Below, piece by piece: positions 7,186 to 14,672 of a stretch of 17,490 bases of DNA. Every line of letters begins with the position of its first letter. Position 1 is the first letter of the stretch. Source of the DNA: Aeriscardovia sp040773385 (GTDB lineage Bacteria > Actinomycetota > Actinomycetes > Actinomycetales > Bifidobacteriaceae); NCBI GenBank assembly GCA_040773385.1, contig JAXGWH010000025.1, forward strand, positions 1 to 17,490, written 5' to 3'. Below the pieces are notes generated by a model. The model had not been told where the DNA came from and did no database searches. It saw nothing but the letters and a program-made list of their open reading frames with translations. A program made the position numbers and the translations under genes.

Positions 7186-8547
7186 TCAGACGGGAATGAC
7201 GGCCGTGGTGATCCACGTGTCGCCGTCACGCCCGTATGCCAGCAAGCCGCCCAATCGTCGAAGAAACCTGCGATGCAGCCGCAGACCTTTCCCGGAGGGA
7301 TGCCCGCGGGTGACCGGGGAGGCGGGGATCGCATCCATGGCGACGATACGGCACGAGTCAGGCTCGAGGATCACATTGAGGCTGTAAGTGCCGCTCGCCG
7401 CCATATGGCGTCTGATGTTGGCGGCGAGCTCGTGGACGAGTTCGAGCGCCTCGCGTTGCTTCATGGCGGAGAGCTCCGGCTCGGCTGTGCCGGTGAGCGC
7501 GGCACGCCCGTCGAATCCGGCGCTGCGCAGATTCTGCTGTTCGATGTCAAGCGCCGTGCGGAGCCGGACGGACAGAAGCGGGGACGCCTGTGCCGGAGGG
7601 GTCGAGGACTGCGCGCCCTGGCCCAGAAGATCCATGAGCCGATGGGTCTCGGCATAGATGTCGTGCGCCTTTGTGGCGACAGCCTGCCACGAGAGGGATT
7701 TCGAGGGATCCGGGGATTTCGGGGGCTCTGGGGACTGCGAGGGCTCTGGAGATTTCGAGGGCTTCAGGGACTTCTGGGCGGGTGCCGCCTGTTCGGCAGG
7801 TGCCGCCTGCCCGGTGGGTGCCGCCTGCTCAGGGCTGCCCGGCAGAGTCTGTAGCTCGCAGATGGCCAGAATCCCTGCCGCATCATTGGCGATATGGTCA
7901 TGGAGCCGGACGGCGATGGCAAGATTTTCCTGCTCCTGCGCCTGCCGGAGCCGCAGGCGCGCGAGCTGCTCCTGCTGGTCGCGGCTGTCGCGCGCCATCT
8001 GCCAGGCAATGACGATGATCCCGCCGGCCACTCCCAGCACAGTGTGTGTGATGACCTCCGCCGCGACGATCCGGCCGAGAAACACACGCGCGATGATGCA
8101 GAAGGCGACGCAATATCCTCCGAACAGTGCGAGGCACCACGTCCAGCCGATTGCCGAGACGACGCAGGCGAGCGCATAAATGTAGGTCAGGTTCGATTCG
8201 CCGGTGTCAATATGCGGTGAGAACAGAAGAACGCTGTAGCAGCCGATGAGCAGGAGCGGTCCGAGCCAGTTCCACCGCCGAGGGACGAGGGAGAGGAGAC
8301 AGAACACGATGCAGCCGATCAGCCAGGCGATATTCCATCGCGCCGTCTGCGCCGTCTGTGCAGGGTACAGAACAAGAAGACTGATCGTACTGACAGAATC
8401 AACGAGGATGGCAATCAGGGCGAGGACGGGCTTGGTATGCGTCTGCAGCCAGAAGATGGACCGGTGAAAGAGGCCCGTATCAGCAGGTGTTCTGCCGGTC
8501 GCCGTCTGTGGCTGTGCAGAGGCGCGTTGCTGTGCGCCGGTATTCAT
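7186..8547 (-). CDS. NarL-type sensor histidine kinase
   Basis: A 453-residue membrane kinase. The start is set at ATG 8547 because it overlaps the stop of the response regulator gene (TGATG) and AAGGA lies upstream; upstream Met codons are less likely. The N-terminal half has about five or six hydrophobic segments between residues 37 and 190 with no obvious extracellular domain. A HisKA_3-type box RLHDHIANDAAGIL gives phospho-acceptor H216. The helical hairpin is split by an insert of about 50 residues, rich in Ala/Pro then Ser/Pro/Lys, encoded by 18-bp repeats. The ATPase domain is compact: N-box ELAANIRRHM and G-box-like GHPSGKGLRLHRRFLRRLGG. It should phosphorylate the partner regulator. 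The signal is unknown; a membrane-embedded stimulus is possible from the topology (inference). Confidence 0.85.
   Translation of the reverse strand: MNTGAQQRASAQPQTATGRTPADTGLFHRSIFWLQTHTKPVLALIAILVDSVSTISLLVLYPAQTAQTARWNIAWLIGCIVFCLLSLVPRRWNWLGPLLLIGCYSVLLFSPHIDTGESNLTYIYALACVVSAIGWTWCLALFGGYCVAFCIIARVFLGRIVAAEVITHTVLGVAGGIIVIAWQMARDSRDQQEQLARLRLRQAQEQENLAIAVRLHDHIANDAAGILAICELQTLPGSPEQAAPTGQAAPAEQAAPAQKSLKPSKSPEPSQSPEPPKSPDPSKSLSWQAVATKAHDIYAETHRLMDLLGQGAQSSTPPAQASPLLSVRLRTALDIEQQNLRSAGFDGRAALTGTAEPELSAMKQREALELVHELAANIRRHMAASGTYSLNVILEPDSCRIVAMDAIPASPVTRGHPSGKGLRLHRRFLRRLGGLLAYGRDGDTWITTAVIPV
7696..7834. repeat. Two adjoining 18-bp tandem arrays inside the kinase gene
   Basis: Four imperfect 18-bp units (7696-7713, 7714-7731, 7732-7749, 7750-7767; core GATTTCGAGGGCTCTGG) are followed by a partial unit. 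Three units beginning GGTGCCGCCTG then start at 7781, 7799 and 7817. The period is a multiple of three, so unit gain or loss keeps frame and only changes the length of the Pro-rich linker of the kinase. Confidence 0.85.
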
Positions 8548-9206
8548 CAGACCAGTCCTTCGCTGTATCGAATCCATTGGGCGACGAGCTCGGCGCGGTC
8601 TTTGCTGCCGGTCTTCGCGTAGGCGCGTTTGAGGTGTGTCTTGACGGATTCGTCGGAGATGCCGAGCGTGGCGGCGATTTCGGCAATCGTCTCGCCAGAG
8701 GTGCTCAGTTCGGCAATTTTTCGTTCTGCTGCGGACAGGGAGGCGATTCCTGTCTCTTTCTGCCGGCAGAGCAGGGCGTTTGCCTCCTGCGGCGAGCAGA
8801 AGGTGACGCCCGGGACAGGGCTGTATGTCTTCCCCTGTGCCACATCGCGGATCACCCGGATGACCGTGCCGAAGTCGTCCTTGCCGACGAGCGCCTGTGC
8901 TCCGGCGGAGCGTGCCTGGAGCGCATGGTCTGTGAGACTGTAGGCGGTCAGAATGACGATCGGAAGCCGTGCATCGCGCAGCCGGATTTTTCTGGACAGT
9001 GACAGTCCTGTCTCATGCTCGAGCTGCAGATCGGTGACGAGGACATCGATGGGCCGCGTTGGGTCGGCGGAGGCGGCCAGTGCCCGGTCAGCTGTCGGGA
9101 CGGCCCAGGAGACGGTCATCCCCGCTGCCTGCACTAGCTGTCCGGTGACGGAAAGCACAAATCGGTCATTGTCGACAAAGCCGATGCGCGGATGTCGTGC
9201 CTCCAT
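8547..9206 (-). CDS. NarL/LuxR-family response regulator
   Basis: A 219-residue two-domain regulator. The receiver domain (about residues 6-125) has the acidic pocket VDND, phospho-acceptor D59 in VTDLQL, the switch Thr in ILTAYS and the conserved Lys in GKDD. The LuxR helix-turn-helix at the C-terminus shows LSAAERKIAEL and IAATLGISDESVKTHLKRAYAKTG. ATG 9206 is chosen over an upstream in-frame start because GGGAGGG lies five to six bases before it. It is cotranscribed with the kinase gene, whose ATG overlaps its stop, and is presumably phosphorylated by that kinase. A GTCCCCC/GGGGGAC inverted repeat upstream (9265-9283) is a candidate self-binding site. Target genes are unknown. Confidence 0.92.
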   Translation of the reverse strand: MEARHPRIGFVDNDRFVLSVTGQLVQAAGMTVSWAVPTADRALAASADPTRPIDVLVTDLQLEHETGLSLSRKIRLRDARLPIVILTAYSLTDHALQARSAGAQALVGKDDFGTVIRVIRDVAQGKTYSPVPGVTFCSPQEANALLCRQKETGIASLSAAERKIAELSTSGETIAEIAATLGISDESVKTHLKRAYAKTGSKDRAELVAQWIRYSEGLV

Positions 9207-9264
9207 ACGCCCTCCCGTCTGCCCGCACAATGGTTGGACATAAGCATAGTCGGGGCAGAAGGGT

Positions 9265-9283
9265 GTCCCCCGGATGGGGGGAC
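9265..9283. promoter_or_regulatory. Perfect inverted repeat upstream of the two-component operon
   Basis: GTCCCCC (9265-9271) and GGGGGAC (9277-9283) form a perfect 7-bp inverted repeat around a 5-base centre. It lies about 60 bases upstream of the regulator start, just upstream of a minus-strand -10-like TATGCT near 9243-9248. The dyad size suits a dimeric LuxR-type regulator, so autoregulation is plausible. Confidence 0.45.
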
Positions 9284-9399
9284 GGAGGTTTGCCGCTCTC
9301 CTGGATCGGGGAGGAGGATGGAGTCAAGCCGGAGGGGCATGAATCCGGCCGGCGATGGGAGGATCGCCCTCCATGAGCGCAATATCCGCGTACGCACTC

Positions 9400-9422
9400 A
9401 TGCACGCACATAATGCACGCAC
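9400..9422. repeat. Direct repeat ATGCACGCAC, 13-bp period
   Basis: ATGCACGCAC occurs at 9400-9409 and 9413-9422, flanked by further ACGCACTC and GTGCACG copies, in alternating purine-pyrimidine DNA upstream of the small membrane protein gene. A nearby hairpin (GGCGAT 9351-9356 with ATCGCC 9363-9368) adds to a structured 300-base divergent gap. No function can be assigned. Confidence 0.5.
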
Positions 9423-9502
9423 TCGTGCACGTACCAGATGGTGACGTGACAATCATCCCGGATACGACGGGAAAAGCAGAACGAAAAGCAGAAAGAAAGG
9501 CG

Positions 9503-9871
9503 ATGATCGGGATGTCTGATATCGGTGTGGTGGCGCTGTTCTGCGGTGGTGCGGCGTTTGTCTGGATCATCAATGAGACGGTGCAGATCCGGCGGTGGAG
9601 GAAGGCGCATGACGGTGCCGGTCTTCATCTGAGCGCACGGGATCATCTGAAGGCGGCGGCCACCGGGCTTCTTCTTGCCACCCTCGGATCGATGACGGTG
9701 CTCTGGCTGATGGCGCTGACGATGCATCCCTCCACGGCGGCCGCCGTCCGGTCAAGTCCTGCGGACTGGGTCGTCTCAATGCTGATCGGGCTCGCCTGGT
9801 ATGCGGCCAGCGTGCTCTATTACCTGCTCGCGCCGTCGCGGCAGGAAAAGAAACGGCAGATTGGGGGCTGA
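9503..9871 (+). CDS. Small membrane protein of unknown function
   Basis: About 122 residues with three likely membrane segments: IGVVALFCGGAAFVWII near the N-terminus, HLKAAATGLLLATLGSMTVLWLMALTM in two pieces mid-protein, and VVSMLIGLAWYAASVLYYLLA before a basic tail (RQEKKRQ). I recognise no family. The start is uncertain: ATG 9503 sits very close after GAAAGG, ATG 9512 has that site at a better distance, and the open frame extends up to 9413. It is divergent from the two-component operon, with 296 bases between the starts, and could be a regulatory target of it, but this rests on position only. Confidence 0.6.
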   Translation: MIGMSDIGVVALFCGGAAFVWIINETVQIRRWRKAHDGAGLHLSARDHLKAAATGLLLATLGSMTVLWLMALTMHPSTAAAVRSSPADWVVSMLIGLAWYAASVLYYLLAPSRQEKKRQIGG

Positions 9872-9881
9872 CAACAGGCAG

Positions 9882-9925
9882 GCAGACAGAAGGCAGACAG
9901 AATGTCGACAGAAGGCGGACAGACC
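9882..9925. repeat. Four tandem 11-bp units, GCAGACAGAAG-like
   Basis: Units start at 9882, 9893, 9904 and 9915: GCAGACAGAAG, GCAGACAGAAT, GTCGACAGAAG and GCGGACAGACC. They lie just after the small membrane protein stop, in the convergent gap with enolase. Nothing indicates a function. Confidence 0.65.
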
Positions 9926-9951
9926 GCCAGATACTGCGGGTGCAGAAGAGA

Positions 9952-9986
9952 ATACAAAGAAAATACAGAGATACAAAGATACAAAA
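9952..9986. repeat. ATACAAAG short tandem repeats
   Basis: Copies of an 8-base unit (ATACAAAG, ATACAGAG, ATACAAAG, ATACAAAA) start at 9952, 9963, 9971 and 9979. On the minus strand this is the T-rich tract that follows the enolase terminator hairpin and may strengthen transcript release. Confidence 0.6.
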
Positions 9987-10017
9987 GAAGCCTGCGACGT
10001 TGCTCGCGTCACAGGCT
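9981..10017 (-). terminator. Rho-independent terminator of enolase
   Basis: On the minus strand AGCCTG pairs with CAGGCT (10012-10017 with 9989-9994), then one mismatch, then GACG/CGTC, giving a ten-pair stem with a seven-base loop. It is followed by TTCTTTTGT. It lies about 80 bases past the enolase stop. The plus-strand tail (CCCTTAATTT) is weaker, so it mainly serves enolase. Confidence 0.8.
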
Positions 10018-10095
10018 CCCTTAATTTCTCAGATCCCCGACCTGAAAATCAGGCCGGACCCGGAAGGCCGATCAAGCCGGCCCGAAGAACGGGTC

Positions 10096-11382
10096 TCAGG
10101 CCTGGAACTTCGGGAAGGCGGAGCGGCCGGCGTACTCGGAGTCGTCGCCCAGACGCTCCTCGATGCGCAGCAGCTGGTTGTACTTGGCGACGCGCTCGCC
10201 GCGGGCCGGTGCGCCGGACTTGATCTGCATGGCGTTCATGGCCACGGACAGATCGGCGATGGTGTCGTCCGGGGTCTCGCCGGAACGGTGGGAGACCATG
10301 GTGGTGAAGCCGTTGCGATAGGCGAGCTTCATGGCGTCGAGGGTCTCGGTGACGGAGCCGATCTGGTTGAGCTTGACCAGCAGGGAGTTGGCGGCCTTGA
10401 GGTCGATGCCCTTCTGCAGGCGCTTCGGGTTGGTGACGAAGAGGTCGTCGCCGACGATCTGCACCTTGTCACCGATCTGCGCGGTGAGCTTGGCGAAGTC
10501 GTCCCAGCTCTCCTCGTCGAACGGATCCTCCATGGAGACGACCGGGTAGTCCCTGAGCAGGCCCTCGTAGTAGGCGAGCATCTCCTCGGACGACTTCTTG
10601 CCGCCGTCGAAGTTGTAGGTGCCGTCCTCCTTGTTGAAGAACTCGGAGGAGGCGGCGTCGAAGGCCAGGGCGATCTGCTCGCCCGGCTTGTAGCCGGCCT
10701 TCTCGATGGCCTGCATCAGAAGGTCGAAGGCCTCCTTGTTGGACTTGAGGTTCGGCGCGTAGCCGCCCTCGTCGCCCAGGCCGACGTTGAGGTTCTTGGA
10801 GACGAGCACGGACTTGAGGGCGTGGTACGTCTCGGCGCCGGCGCGCAGGGCCTCGGCATAGGTGTCGAAGCCGAGCGGGACGAGCATGAACTCCTGGATG
10901 TCCACATCGGAGACGGCGTGCTTGCCGCCGTTGAGGACGTTCATGCACGGGACCGGGATGATGTGGCCGTTGGTGCCGCCGATGTAGCGGTAGAGCGGCT
11001 CGCCCGCGGACTGCGCGGAGGCGTGCAGCGCGGCGAGGGAGACGCCGAGGATGGCGTTGGCGCCGAAGCGGGCCTTGTTCGGGGTGCCGTCAAGCTCGAT
11101 CAGCTTGCGGTCGAGACCGCGCTGGTCGGAGGCGTCGAAGCCGAGGACCGCGTCGCGGATCTCGCCGTTGAGGGCCTTGACGACGGAGAGCTCGCCCTTG
11201 CCGCCGAAGCGGGACTTGTCGCCGTCGCGCTTCTCGAGGGCCTCGAACTCACCGGTGGAGGCGCCGGACGGGACGGAACCGAGGCCGAAGGAGCCGTCCT
11301 CGGTGTGCAGCTCGACCTCGACCGTCGGGTTGCCGCGGGAATCAAGGATCTCACGTGCATGGATGTCAGTGATCTTGCTCAT
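10096..11382 (-). CDS. eno: Enolase (phosphopyruvate hydratase)
   Basis: A 428-residue complete enolase, the usual family length. It interconverts 2-phosphoglycerate and phosphoenolpyruvate in cytosolic glycolysis with magnesium. Clear signatures: AREILDSRGNPTVEVE at the N-terminus, VPSGASTGEFEALE, NGGKHA, GDEGGYAPN, metal ligands in AFDAASSEF, SMEDPFDEE and VGDDLFVTN, the catalytic Lys in NSLLVKLNQIGSVTE, and SHRSGETPDDTIADL near the C-terminus. The start at ATG 11382 is supported by AAGGA seven bases upstream. It stands alone, is transcribed away from the MFS gene, and ends at a hairpin terminator. Codon use is strongly biased towards GAG, AAG and GTC-type codons, as expected for a highly expressed gene. 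Confidence 0.98.
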   Translation of the reverse strand: MSKITDIHAREILDSRGNPTVEVELHTEDGSFGLGSVPSGASTGEFEALEKRDGDKSRFGGKGELSVVKALNGEIRDAVLGFDASDQRGLDRKLIELDGTPNKARFGANAILGVSLAALHASAQSAGEPLYRYIGGTNGHIIPVPCMNVLNGGKHAVSDVDIQEFMLVPLGFDTYAEALRAGAETYHALKSVLVSKNLNVGLGDEGGYAPNLKSNKEAFDLLMQAIEKAGYKPGEQIALAFDAASSEFFNKEDGTYNFDGGKKSSEEMLAYYEGLLRDYPVVSMEDPFDEESWDDFAKLTAQIGDKVQIVGDDLFVTNPKRLQKGIDLKAANSLLVKLNQIGSVTETLDAMKLAYRNGFTTMVSHRSGETPDDTIADLSVAMNAMQIKSGAPARGERVAKYNQLLRIEERLGDDSEYAGRSAFPKFQA

Positions 11383-11476
11383 ATTTGCTTCCTTATCGCT
11401 GGATATGACTGTCGTTTAGTCGACCGGTACCAAGGATAGAACACACCTTTAACGGCATGGCCGGGTACGACACACG

Positions 11477-11500
11477 GTGTTTTCCGACAGGACAAAACAC
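11477..11500. promoter_or_regulatory. Inverted repeat between eno and the MFS gene
   Basis: GTGTTTT (11477-11483) and AAAACAC (11494-11500) form a perfect 7-bp inverted repeat with a 10-base centre in the divergent gap. It is followed by a second small dyad, GCGG/CCGC, at 11501-11514. The spacing fits an operator for a dimeric repressor that could control the MFS gene or enolase. Confidence 0.4.
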
Positions 11501-11540
11501 GCGGTGGTTTGCCGCATGGTGTAGTCGCGCGAAATAAAAT

Positions 11541-12875
11541 ATGCCCGTGAGACAGACGGGGACAGCAAGGCCGGGCAGCCGGTCGGAGACAAGGGACGCG
11601 GCCGGATCGCGGACAGAACTGACGCAGATGCCACAGGGTGCGGCGGCGCAGGAGACGCGACTGCCCGCGCCGGGCAGGTTCTGGAGCGTGCAGGTGGTCG
11701 CCCTCACCGCCATGAGCTTCGCGCTGGGGATGAACGAGTTCCTCATGATGGGCATCCTGCCCGATATCGCGCGGGGGCTGTCGGTGCCGCAGACGATGGT
11801 CGGCAACCTCGTCTCCCTCTTCGCCGGCGTCTACGCCGTCTGCACGCCGCTCGGTGCGGCGGTCTCCTCACGGTTCCGCCGTTTCGACATCTATCTGGCG
11901 ATGGGCTGCGTGTTCCTTTTGGGCAACACGCTCTCTGGGCTCGCCGCCGGCTACCCCCTCCTCGCCCTCTCGCGCATGGTCGTCGCGCTCGTGGCCGGGC
12001 CGATGGTCGCCGTCGCCATGACCTTCGCCCCGCAGGTGGCCCGGCCGCAGGACCGCACGCGCTTCACCGCCTGGATCTTCTCCGGCTTCTCCATCGCCTC
12101 CGTGGTCGGCGTGCCGTTCGGCACCTGGGTGGCCGATACGTTCGGCTGGCGCTGGGCGTTCCTGCTCGTCAGCCTCATCACCGTCGTCCTGCTGGTGACG
12201 CTGTTCCTCACCCTTCCCCGCCGCTCGTCCACCGCCCGTGTGGGGTTCCTCTCCCAGTTCCTGCTCTTCACCGACCCCCGGATCCTGCTGGGCGTGGGCT
12301 GCGTGTTCTGCGGGGCGGCGGCCACCTACGTCTTCTACACCTATATCTCGCCGGTCCTCACGCGTTTCGGCGGCATCCCCGCCCGGTTCGTCTCCGCCGC
12401 GCTGGTGGTGTACGGGCTGGCCGCGCTGTTCTCCAACCTCTACTCGGGCAGGCTCGCCCGGCACGGCACGGTGGAGCAGCCGCTGGGGCGCATGTGGCCC
12501 TTCTACCTGCTCCACGCGGCGCTGCTCGCTCTTCTCAGCCTCGGCTGCCTGCTCGGGCAGGTATGGCTCGTGCTCCTTTCCGTGGTGGGCGTCGGCGCGT
12601 GCATGTACCTGCAGAACAGCCCCAGCCAGGTCGATTACGTCGATTCGGCCATGCAGTACCATCCCGGCTCGCTCAACCTGTCCAACTCGCTCAACTCGAT
12701 GAGCTTCAACCTCGGTATCACGGCGGGCGCGGCGGTCGGCGGGCTCGTGCGCGACAACCTGGGGCTCGCCTGGCTCGGCGCGGTCGGGGCGCTGTTCGCG
12801 CTCGCCGCCGCCCTCTGCTCGGTCCGGCTCCTCGCCGTGGGAAGGGCTATCCGCGTGCGCCGGAACGAGGCGTGA
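11541..12875 (+). CDS. MFS transporter, DHA1-type
   Basis: About 444 residues with roughly twelve hydrophobic segments from residue 50 onward. Typical major-facilitator features are visible: NEFLMMGILPDIARGLSV after helix 1, the loop-2 region SSRFRRFDIYLAMG, and SRMVVALVAGPMVAVAMTF in the middle of the N-half, as in AraJ-like sugar or drug proton antiporters. The substrate is unknown. ATG 11541 has no Shine-Dalgarno site, and TAAAAT (11535-11540) directly abuts it. If that is the promoter -10, transcription would begin about GTG 11547, giving a leaderless mRNA; a start at ATG 11628 would also keep all helices. It precedes the GH59 gene by about 130 bases on the same strand, so a link to sugar handling is possible but unproven. 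Confidence 0.85.
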   Translation: MPVRQTGTARPGSRSETRDAAGSRTELTQMPQGAAAQETRLPAPGRFWSVQVVALTAMSFALGMNEFLMMGILPDIARGLSVPQTMVGNLVSLFAGVYAVCTPLGAAVSSRFRRFDIYLAMGCVFLLGNTLSGLAAGYPLLALSRMVVALVAGPMVAVAMTFAPQVARPQDRTRFTAWIFSGFSIASVVGVPFGTWVADTFGWRWAFLLVSLITVVLLVTLFLTLPRRSSTARVGFLSQFLLFTDPRILLGVGCVFCGAAATYVFYTYISPVLTRFGGIPARFVSAALVVYGLAALFSNLYSGRLARHGTVEQPLGRMWPFYLLHAALLALLSLGCLLGQVWLVLLSVVGVGACMYLQNSPSQVDYVDSAMQYHPGSLNLSNSLNSMSFNLGITAGAAVGGLVRDNLGLAWLGAVGALFALAAALCSVRLLAVGRAIRVRRNEA

Positions 12876-12892
12876 GAGGACCGGTATCCCCG

Positions 12893-12912
12893 GACCGCGG
12901 TGTGGTGCGGTC
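12893..12912. other. Short dyad between MFS and GH59 genes
   Basis: GACCGC (12893-12898) pairs with GCGGTC (12907-12912) around an eight-base loop, 18 bases past the MFS stop. No T-tract follows, so it could be a weak terminator or an operator for the GH59 gene. Confidence 0.3.
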
Positions 12913-13004
12913 ATTGTGTGATGCGATCCGGTGGCCGAAGCGTCGCGTGACAAAAACCGGACAGGACGGTGTGGCGGCGGGCGGGTCCGCCTAGCATGGG
13001 CGCC

Positions 13005-14627
13005 ATGACGACACAGAACGCACAACGACGTACGATCCGCCCTCTTCAGCCCGTCCTCGATCCGCAGGGGCGTCCCATCGCCTCCCGGCCCGTCGACGTC
13101 ACCCTCCGTCTCCCCGACGTGCTCGCGGCGGCGAAGAGCCGCAACGGCCTGACGTTCAAGGGTTTCGGGGTGCTTTCCGGCAATGCGACCAGCTCCCTCC
13201 TGCTCGACTACAAGGCCGAGCAGCCTGAGCAGTACTGGCGGCTGCTGCGCGTGCTCTTCGGCGGGCCGGACCCCCTGATGACCATCGTCAAGATCGAGAT
13301 GGGCAACGACCGCAACACGTCCACCGGTCCCGAGCCGGCTGTGATGCGTGGTCCCGACGAGTATCCGGACGTGGCCCGTGAGCCCGGCTTCCAGCTTGCC
13401 GCCGACGCCCGGCGCTTCAACCCGCGTCTGCATACGAGCATCCTGCGCTGGTGCCATCCGGTCTGGGTGCGCTCCGATTACGACCATGACCGGATCTACC
13501 GGTGGTACAAGAACACGATCCTCGCCGTCTACCGCCGCTACGGATACATGATCGACTCCGTCAACCCGCACATCAACGAGCGGCCCGCCGACCTGGGCTG
13601 GGCGCGCGAGTTCGCCCGGCGCGTGCGCACCGACGAGACCGGTTTCGAGGGCGCGGGGACGGTCCGCGACCTCTCCGGCGGCCAGGTGCCCGCCTGGTCG
13701 TCACCGGAGGAAAAGCGGCTTTTCCACAGGATCCAGGTCATCGTCTCCGACGAGGAGGCGACCGGCACCTGCGGCGACCAGCTCACCGCCGACAAGCCCA
13801 CGCGGGACGCCGTCGACATCGCCTCCTACCACTACAGCACCAGCGACGACGAGGGGCGCAATTACACGCGCCTGGCCGATGAGTTCGACAAACAGGTGTG
13901 GAACTCCGAGGCACAGGCCACGTTCTCCCTGACCGCCGACCGTCCCCACGCCACCCTCGATCCCGCCAGCGGCGAGGGGCCGGGGCAGGTGGACGCCTCC
14001 GGCCGGCCGCTGTTCGCCGGCGCCGGCATCGGCGGGATCAACGGGCCGCTGGAGATGGCGAACACCATCATCCGCGGCTTCGCCAGCTCCCGGCGCACCG
14101 CGTTCATCTACCAGCCCGCCATCTCCGCCTTCTACGACGGCGCACAGTATTCCTCCAAGGAGCTCGTCGCCCTCCACTATCCGTGGGACGGCTACATCAA
14201 CTGGGACGGCTCGCTTGCCGTGCTGCGCCAGTTCTCCGCGTTCTGCCACGCCGGTTTCGAGGACTGCACACTGCCCGGTGGGGATCCGGCCGGTGAGAGT
14301 GGCGACGGTCCTGCCGACGGGATCTCACAGCAGACAGATTCACGGCAGATGGGCGATCGCCCGGAGCGGGACGGCTCCCGGCGCGTGTGGCGCATCATCC
14401 CGCAGGCCACGGTCTGCGCCATCGGCGACGGCCGTCCCCCGGGGCTGGGCGACGGGCCGGATTCGGCGCGCGGCGGGGCCGCCAGCTGCCTGACGCTCGC
14501 CGCGCCGGACGGCTCGGGCTTCTCCACGGTCATCGTCAACGACTCGCGTTTCGCCCGCACGTACCGGCTCGACGTCGACCCTGCGATCGGCCGGATGGGG
14601 ACGGACGACCCCACGCTCGACGTCTGA
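13005..14627 (+). CDS. GH59 galactocerebrosidase-like glycosidase, catalytic part (ends at in-frame TGA)
   Basis: 540 codons holding the TIM barrel and the first part of the beta-sandwich of a GH59-type enzyme. Landmarks match animal galactocerebrosidase: FKGFGVLSGNATSSLLLDY (from residue 51), MTIVKIEMGNDRNTSTGPEP, NPHINERPAD with acid/base E192, and VWNSEAQATFS with nucleophile E302. The family removes beta-linked galactose from glycolipids or related glycans by a retaining mechanism. No signal peptide is present, so the protein should be cytosolic. A Gly/Asp/Ser-rich insert lies near residues 424-460. ATG 13005 has no good ribosome site; TAGCAT (12992-12997) fits a leaderless promoter, and ATG 12996 is another option. 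Translation stops at TGA 14625-14627, but the same frame continues with homologous sequence to 15986. GH59 assignment is good; the substrate is unknown. Confidence 0.8.
   Translation: MTTQNAQRRTIRPLQPVLDPQGRPIASRPVDVTLRLPDVLAAAKSRNGLTFKGFGVLSGNATSSLLLDYKAEQPEQYWRLLRVLFGGPDPLMTIVKIEMGNDRNTSTGPEPAVMRGPDEYPDVAREPGFQLAADARRFNPRLHTSILRWCHPVWVRSDYDHDRIYRWYKNTILAVYRRYGYMIDSVNPHINERPADLGWAREFARRVRTDETGFEGAGTVRDLSGGQVPAWSSPEEKRLFHRIQVIVSDEEATGTCGDQLTADKPTRDAVDIASYHYSTSDDEGRNYTRLADEFDKQVWNSEAQATFSLTADRPHATLDPASGEGPGQVDASGRPLFAGAGIGGINGPLEMANTIIRGFASSRRTAFIYQPAISAFYDGAQYSSKELVALHYPWDGYINWDGSLAVLRQFSAFCHAGFEDCTLPGGDPAGESGDGPADGISQQTDSRQMGDRPERDGSRRVWRIIPQATVCAIGDGRPPGLGDGPDSARGGAASCLTLAAPDGSGFSTVIVNDSRFARTYRLDVDPAIGRMGTDDPTLDV
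14625..14627 (+). other. In-frame TGA interrupting the GH59 gene (codon 541)
   Basis: The two halves are in the same frame with no gap, so a single base explains the break. The flanking residues TLDV-stop-QT line up with LQVWYT in human galactocerebrosidase as I recall it, so the lost residue was probably Trp (TGG to TGA at 14627). It may be a recent nonsense mutation, a sequencing error or a readthrough site. Confidence 0.8.
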
Positions 14628-14672
14628 CAGACCCTCGCCGCACAGGCCGGCGCCCGCGCCGACAGCGGGTAC

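Noticed and set aside
9940..11439. Plus-strand open frame of 499 residues opposite enolase
   Set aside because: It is a mirror of the enolase codon bias (long Val/Leu/Gly/Asp/Glu runs) with no domain, while enolase itself is certain.
12893..12912. Rho-independent terminator after the MFS gene
   Set aside because: The stem is only six pairs and is followed by ATTGTGTG rather than a T-tract.
11868..13571. Minus-strand open frame of 567 residues across the MFS and GH59 genes
   Set aside because: It crosses two real genes and the gap between them, is His/Arg/Glu-rich, and has no motifs.
14625..14627. Selenocysteine insertion at the GH59 TGA
   Set aside because: The position aligns with Trp rather than a redox-active Cys, and no selenocysteine-type hairpin is evident just downstream.
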